From: Poronia punctata
Lineage: Eukaryota > Ascomycota > Sordariomycetes > Xylariales > Xylariaceae
DNA: 64,000 nt
Direction of reading: 5' to 3'
NCBI GenBank assembly: GCA_022579005.1
Contig: MU401530.1
Location: 1 to 64,000 of the forward strand
Below are positions 57,603 to 64,000 of this stretch, one piece after another. The translations under genes and the position numbers were made by a program. The notes under the pieces were generated by a model that searched no databases, had not been told where the DNA came from, and saw only the letters and a list, made by a program, of their open reading frames with translations. Every line of letters starts with the position of its first letter. Position 1 is the first letter of the stretch.

Positions 57603-60304
57603 TTTTGCTGTCTGGATGAACCTGATCCGTTGCAACGTTGAGAAAATGATATAAAGGTATGAATGGAGACTCTTAGAAGAGAGCCGTAAGTGATGGATTT
57701 ATACCTTTGAAGTAACTGACTGTGTCTGGGACGGAACGAGCTGACCATCATTCTCCATGTTCCTTCTCGTCTTTTGGGCAAGTCGAACGTCTTTCATGAC
57801 GATGTACGGGGGGCAAACTCGGCCAATTCACCGCTAACTTAGGCGGCTTTTGGAAGGTGGGATGGTTATGCTAGCCAAGAGGAGAATTTTGGAGAAAGAG
57901 TTTGCACTCTAGAGGCGCTGAAAATAACAACTACTCTCTGCTCATCATTTAAGATATTTTTGGTACACATCTCCATCTCATGAAAATAGCGCCAAGCGGC
58001 AAAGACCCTTTTGGATGAGTTGTGAAGGGAGGCGAGTTCGGACATGCCATTACCTACCCTAGATTACTTGGGTATTTCGATACATTTTCGTCCTGTCGCT
58101 GCTGGCTGCCAATCACGGGTACGTGCCTGTTGAACTGGCTTCCAGCTGGGCAATATGCCACTCATATATTTGTTCCCAGATGAAACTTTGTTTCTTGATG
58201 TTATCACACCACGCGCGGCATCGTGGCCGTGATGAAATCGGGGCACGGGCATTACTCTAGGGGGCGATGCTAGTGTGGCTCGTGAGGGGCTACTAGCCAC
58301 AGGCGGCGCACCCAGGAAATTCAGCTGACTCAACTAGGTCAACCATCACTCAAAGGTTCTTCAACAACGAATGGGAATGCATACATGATTTCTTGATAAG
58401 ACAGGTATGTACTTTCATGCTTTGATACGACTGCGTCTATTGAATCTGTCGGACGTACTAAAGCCAGGATGCCCTTTCATATTTCAGTGTATAGCGTCAG
58501 CAAACCACAATCTATATATATGTATCCCTGGACCTTCTACTCTTGGCGAGCCCCGAAGACACCAAATCCCGATAGTAGAGGATGCTAAGTGGAAATACAT
58601 CAATATGTTTGCATACTCTGCTTCTTGAGTTAAAGGCCTCTTCTCTTAGTTTGCAATGATATATTAATTTTAACCACTAGTGAGAAGGCAGAAGACCCCA
58701 TCGGATATGCTTTGGATGCTGGTCTGATGGGTATGGACAGACAAGTGGGAACCCCCGAAACAACAAGTGTTCCGGAATCCGTGTCTTACTAGCCAGCCTT
58801 TGGGGCGCGAAAGACACAGCCAGTCCTTGACTTTGGAACAAGCCCAAAGCGTTGTCCATGGCAGCAGAATTCGACGGTAGGAACTACTTCAGCTCACGAA
58901 GAACCAAAACTTACTGGTATCTGGGAAGTCGAACACTGGTGGTACGTTGAGGATTACGGAGAGGGTCGTGACTCGTCGGTGACCTAGTCAATGAATTGTT
59001 TGTTGGTTCGACGAGACGTCTCGGAGTGCATTCCGGCTTACTCGAAGTTTGTCTTTCAAGTTGAACTTGCAGCCACGTTTAAAGGCGGTTGAAAAAACGA
59101 CTCACTCCGAAGAGTAGTCGACCAACCTTGAAGACTGGCGACGGCTAGGCGGATGTCAAACAACGCACCAGAAGCGAGTCTTGATTCTCTGACGTCAGGC
59201 GGGTGAGATGTCGCCCATACTACGAACTACCTCGCCTACGATATATCGCACCCACATGGATTGTAAGTAATAAACTGGCGGAATATACCTAAAGTAGGTG
59301 GATTTCTAATGACTAGATCAGTCCGTCATGGCCGCCGCCGAGAGATTCCCACTGACAAATACTCAACAGGCCAAAAGAACCGTCGACTAGCAGAGGTCGG
59401 CACTCACTATCATTTTATTACTGGAATGAAGCCCGACTTAGGTACCTCGGCGAAGGACCTGAGAACGATGCGATGGCTAACATATCGTCGGAATAACAGG
59501 CGCCCGGAATGCTCCTAGATGAAAAGATGATTGCTCGCGACGGGAATAAATCAACTGCCGCACTTATAACGAACTACTCTACTATTACGTGTACATCCTT
59601 ATCGCCGACCGAAGCTAGTTTTTACTTGACAGAAACCCTACTTACCTATCCATCAAAGCGCCTCCTCACCTCCTTAGATTAAAAATGACGAAATAGGTAG
59701 CACTGGAGGTTTCCGGAAAAGGCGGCATGGTGGTTTACTGCGTGATGCAAGGACATTGCCGTTCTATATTTGTCTTGATTTGTGCCGTTACAACTTTACT
59801 TCTTGGCTTTCACACAGGCGAGGACAATGTAAAGCGAACTTTTCCTTTCTTTTACATACGACAGTTAGTATCAGCAAAAGCCCGTGCCAATAAGACGACG
59901 CGACCGGGAAATGGCCTCCAATGGGTCGGTCGTTTGAAACTGCCGGGTCAATACCCTGGTTAATAACAGGATACGTTGCAGATCGCGCGGGCGGGCGCGG
60001 GATGCGGAGTTCTGGTTTCCGGGTTAGGCCTCATAACTCGCCTAAATTAAACAAAATGCTCGGTTTGGCGGGTTTTGGGAATAGTGGTAATCTAATCACG
60101 TTACTAAATTGGCCAGTTGTTAGGTAGTTGATATTCGGCAAAATGGTACGGTTGCCCCTTGACGGCAAAGGTCAGAGGTGGGTATGTATGAGGTATGTAT
60201 AATAAGATAACTACCACCCAGACGATGGCCTCAAACCTATTTACTCGTGTTCGACAAGAAACAAAGCCAAAGCGCAGCCCTCTAATACTTAAAAGTTGGT
60301 CACA
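57603..60304. other. 2.7-kb intergenic region, no supported gene
   Basis: Frames at 58064-58333, 58407-58628, 59309-59518 and 59727-59963 show no domain, start context or exon partner. The last 60 bases are the leader of the DUF1996 gene. No repeat stands out by eye. Confidence 0.5.
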
Positions 60305-62049
60305 ATGAAGTCGCTTCTATCCACAATTATCCTCGCCGGGCTTTCTGAAGCCGCCCTCCGATTCGGCTGTTGTAAGTAAACCCGACCCGACCCGACCATC
60401 TTCCAGCTTGCCAAAAAAAAAAAAAAAAAAAAAAAAAGGGTCAATAGTGGAAAGTTACTGACTATGGGCTTTTTTTTTTTTTTTCCAAAAGCAACGTTGA
60501 GCATCCAGCGTCTCGACCCGGTAGTAGAACCAGGTAGTCTCCCTTCGGCTCACCTTCACCAGATCGTCGGTGGGAATGCCTTCAACGCCTCGATGCAGCC
60601 CGAAGACGGAGATATCGCCGAGAGAGCCTCTTGCACGACATGTACCTTTTCCGAAGACTTTTCCAATTACTGGACAGCCGTGATGTTTGTGCGTGTTTTC
60701 TGGGCCTCTAAAAGAACCAAGGTTATGTCGAAAATGGACTAAGTCATTAATCCTATAACCTAGTTCAAACACCAAAACGGCTCGTACCAACGCGTCCCCA
60801 TCATGGAGAATGACGCCTTACCTCCCGGTATCAACGGTGGGATGACCATCTACTATACCCAGCAGGACTTTTTCTCCAATGGAAACGAGAAGATTACTGC
60901 CTTTCCACAGGTGAGTTCTCGGGCGTAGACATGACGAAAGAAAGGAAGAAAGAAAGAAAGAAGGGGGAAAAATCCTCTAATAGAGACATTTAGGGTTTCC
61001 GAATGACGGCCGGAAAGGTTACGGCGACTGAGAAGTACAGCAAGGGATTAAAGTTTGTGGTGAGTACTTTACTTGACATTACTTAGTTGTAGCGTTTGTT
61101 TATTTACCCCTCCCTAAGTTGGTCTAATGTGAGCCCACTAACCCCTTTTTCCTTTTTTTTTTACCTCCATAGTGCCTAGAAAACAAATCCACACGATTCC
61201 CCGAGCTCGACGAATTCCCTGGACAGAAGTGTTCCGGTGGTATCATGACTGTTCACCACTTCCCAGCGTAAGACTTTCCCTCCGGGATTTACCTACCTAC
61301 CTACCTACCTACCTACCTTATGTACTTTACTCTACGTATAAAGCTCTCCTGTTCTTGCTGACCAAGACACAAAACAAAATAGCTGCTGGGACGGCGAAAA
61401 CCTCGATAGTCCAGACCACCAATCCCACATGTACGATACCGTCAACGACGCCTTTGTTAATTCCGGACCGTGTCCCGCATCCCATCCAGGTAAGGAATGA
61501 CGCCCCGACTACCTAAACTAACCAAATATCTCATAACAAAAAAAAAGAAAAGACTCAAATTAAATAACCATTTAATTAATTTATTTATGTTCGCAGTCCG
61601 CGTCCCACAAGTAACATACGAAACCCTATGGGACACCACCATCTTCAACGACTATGAATGGCCATCTGACGGTTCACAACCTTTTGTTCTAAGTTATGGT
61701 GATCAACTCGTAAGTTTTCCCCCCTTTCCCCCTTTCCCCCTTCCCCCTTCCCCCTTCCTCTCCCTGACACACTCCCCCCCCCCCCCTTCTTTCAATTTCC
61801 GTAACTAAACTGACTTACACCGGTGGGGGAAATAAAAAGGGCTACGGAACACACGCCGACTACATGTTCGGCTGGAAAGGCGACGCACTCCAAAGAGCCA
61901 TGGACTCGAGCTGCATGTTCAACGCCTGCGAGAACGGGAACCCTCTCCTGTCACAGCAGCCCGAGCAGATGAATGCTTGTACGGTGGAGCCGGCTGTCGA
62001 GGAGGAGATTGATGGCTGGTTGGAGAGTCTTCCTGGTATGGAGATGTAA
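60305..62049 (+). CDS. secreted DUF1996 domain protein
   Basis: A 333-residue protein from eight exons: 60305-60371, 60492-60688, 60764-60910, 60994-61059, 61173-61267, 61383-61489, 61597-61709 and 61840-62049. All introns are GT-AG and every junction is in frame. A signal peptide (MKSLLSTIILAGLSEA) is followed directly by the DUF1996 start LRFGCSTLSIQRLDPVVEPG and SAHLHQIVGGNAF. Later landmarks are CTTCTFSEDFSNYWTAV, GGMTIYYTQQDFF, CSGGIMTVHHFP, CWDGENLDSPDHQSHM and HPVRVPQVTYETLWDT. The paired Cys and the His/Asp-rich CWDG block are family marks. Function is unknown; relatives are extracellular proteins of filamentous fungi, some with added wall- or cellulose-binding modules, absent here. 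Introns carry long A, T and C runs (60413-60437, 60471-60484, 61770-61785). Confidence 0.9.
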
Positions 62050-62568
62050 GGTTTTTTTTTTTTTTTTTTACGTCGAAGTTTGGGGATGGAGGTAAGTAAG
62101 TATGGTTAGATGGGGATGGGGGGTTTGAATTCCTTTGTTCTTTTGGGGGGATAGAGGTGTTGGATTTAATTATCTGGAAATGAAGAGAAAGAAAAGGAAA
62201 GAAATGTCACGGGCAAACTTAAGGCTTCAAGCTACCTACCGTGCGTGACTGAGTGGGCTTTCGGTTAAGACTATCCTTTGATCCCTATTCTAGTTAGATT
62301 AGGGACTGACAAATACAATGGTTATTTATTCGAACCCCTTAACTCGTTCATCTTACCTACCCCTGAGGATCAAGTATCTAGTTAGGTTGAACGATTATTT
62401 CACCATACAGAGTTATAGATGGACAGAACATATACTGAATAAAAAAGGAGTTGTACACTAAGCACCTATAAAGAAACAACTCATGTAATGTCTCTTTATA
62501 TATCACCTCGAAGATTGACGCCCCTATCCCTCACCTCACCTCACCTTGCCTCACGTACCCCAACCCTT
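62050..62568. other. convergent 3' region between the DUF1996 and amine oxidase genes
   Basis: A T run follows the DUF1996 stop (62052-62069). CCTCACCTCACC repeats lie near 62530-62550. It would hold both 3' untranslated regions. No gene is seen. Confidence 0.55.
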
Positions 62569-64000
62569 TTAGGCACCACCGCCATTCTTACAACATCCCC
62601 CCTTCCCCTCTCCATTCACATTAGCAAAAGCAAGCTTACTCACCCCATCCGTCGCATCCCTAACCCCATCCAGCTGACTAGGCGTACTACAGAAACTAGG
62701 CGGCACATCCAACGCCGGATTATTCGTAAAGAAATTCCTCGGCCGCAGCAACAGCGTAATAGGCTCGACGGGCATGATGGGGAAGTCTTCAGGGGCAGGG
62801 ATATGCGTGACACCAAAAGTATGCCAGAGGACTACGTCAGTGTTTTCGATGGATTCGTTTCCGTCGCCTATCCATTCCGGTAGACCGAGGGATGGCTCGC
62901 CGGATGTTTGGGGGACGTGACGGCCTGCTGGCCAGAGTTGGTCATCGTTATCTGGGGGGGGTTTTTTTTGTTAATATCGATAGACCAAAAATTAGTAGCA
63001 GTGGGTAGGTCAGGTTAGGTAAATTCTTGCTTACATTTCGTAACATGAACAGCATGTCTAGCGAACCCAGCACGCTTCCACACAAGCGAGCCTTCCTTGG
63101 GTAATAAGCCAGGAACTTCCCTGCTTACGAGCTTGTAGCTGGCAGGTTTGCCGCTGTATGGATGGAGCTTGTTCGGGTTGCAGATGTCCCATGTTCGGCT
63201 TGTGGCGCCGTTGTAGTCGGTTAATGAGTCGTGCACGGTGGAGAGTTTGGTTCGTTTGGAGTAAAAGGCGTTTCCGTAGTAGTTTTCCGGACTGCCGACT
63301 GGTGCGTCGGAGGCTACGTTGTCGGCCATGAAGACGGTGTTGTTGGGCCCGTCGATGTTGGCGTCTATGCGGAGACAGAAGAGGTGTTGGTGGTTATGGG
63401 CGTTTACGCCTTTTTGTTTTGTGTTAGCTATATTAGCTATATTCCTGTCTTGTGTTGGGGATAGTAGGGGAAAGGGAATTGGTAGGTTATTCACCTGGGT
63501 AGACCTGGGTTCCCCATCCTTGGGTATCCTCGTCAGGGTTCATGGTGTAGGTGTTGAGGATACCGGTGAGTTTGATCTCGGGTTGGATAGTGCCGTCTTG
63601 CTGTAGATGATGTGAGTAAACAAGGTATAACTCCCCAAGACGATTAATTGTCTGGGTTCAACTTACGTGAAAGATCCACTGTGGGTGGTTATAGATTAAT
63701 ATATTTGTTACTTCTATAGATCCGGTGAAGTATGGACAACACGCACCTGAATGGCATATTCGTAGTTGGCAGCAGTAAATATCTGCTGAATAACCAGTTT
63801 CCGTGCTCTGGTGACGATGACGGATTCGTCACGGAAATCAGTGTGTTTGAAGAGGATTCCGGCATCTTCCTCATGAATACAGACTATGAGTTGATAGCGC
63901 ATTAGTAAGAAGTCATCAATATCATGAGTCCAGTTGAGATATGGGTATTTGTGTGTCCATAGGAAAGAAAGGGGTGTTTGGCGTAAAACTCACTGGCATT
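62569..64000 (-). CDS. copper amine oxidase, C-terminal part (runs off the right edge)
   Basis: Exons seen on the minus strand are 62569-62951, 63035-63409, 63495-63600, 63667-63678 (12 bases), 63747-63893 and 63994 onward. All introns are GT-AG and in frame. The protein shows CIHEEDAGILFKHTDFR, then TAANYEYAIQ, whose Tyr (codon 63762-63764) is the precursor of the topaquinone cofactor. HNHQHLF (two copper His), WHTFGVTHIP (third His) and PEDFPIMPVE follow. These identify a primary-amine oxidase, which oxidises amines to aldehydes with release of ammonia and hydrogen peroxide. The end (GKGGCCKNGGGA) is short and Cys-containing, unlike a peroxisomal SKL signal. The N-terminal half lies beyond the window, so localisation cannot be judged. 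Confidence 0.93.

Overview
The window reads as nuclear DNA of a filamentous ascomycete (Pezizomycotina, probably Sordariomycetes). Its genes carry short introns of about 50-100 bases with GTAAGT-type donors and CTAAC/CTAAT branch sites. The gene families are typical of these fungi: HET, a DUF7025-type AAA ATPase, DUF6590, DUF1996 and GH131 with a CBM1. The first 9.5 kb looks like the product of repeat-induced point mutation (RIP). Splice sites were placed by eye from consensus signals, reading frame and family resemblance. Genes with a clear family are firm; a few small or orphan ones are tentative.

Layout. 1-9520 is an extremely AT-rich block. It holds a 6.7-kb LTR retrotransposon on the minus strand (LTRs at 483-727 and 6962-7206, 5-bp target duplication), an unclassified AT-rich stretch, and a 40-bp tandem repeat at the edge whose copies become less mutated toward normal DNA. 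9521-22263 is gene-poor, littered with TACCTACC/GGTAGGTA runs and homopolymers. It contains one F-box/ankyrin gene (13520-15150, minus) and a tentative small Lys-rich protein (20330-20908, minus).

22264-31956 is a housekeeping island: a C2H2 zinc-finger protein, an SPF30-like Tudor splicing factor, the mitochondrial Fe-S/complex I assembly ATPase IND1, and the ribosome-biogenesis factor BFR2/AATF. 35265-43549 holds a secreted GH16 glucanase, an MFS sugar transporter divergent from an intronless sulfatase, a possible 71-residue protein, and a DUF6590 protein. 45804-46957 is a secreted GH131 glucanase with a C-terminal cellulose-binding module.

48940-52326 is a decayed self-recognition locus: a frameshifted HET-domain gene (minus) facing away from a broken AAA ATPase gene (plus). 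54544-64000 holds an orphan acidic protein, a secreted GH17-like hydrolase, a secreted DUF1996 protein, and the 3' part of a copper amine oxidase that runs off the right edge.

Taken together, the right two thirds is rich in secreted or uptake functions that suit a plant-biomass degrader: GH16, GH131-CBM1, GH17-like, DUF1996, a sugar transporter, a sulfatase and an amine oxidase. Nothing ties them into one biosynthetic cluster. The most notable structures are the RIP block with its graded edge and the broken HET/AAA pair. I found no clearly novel system.
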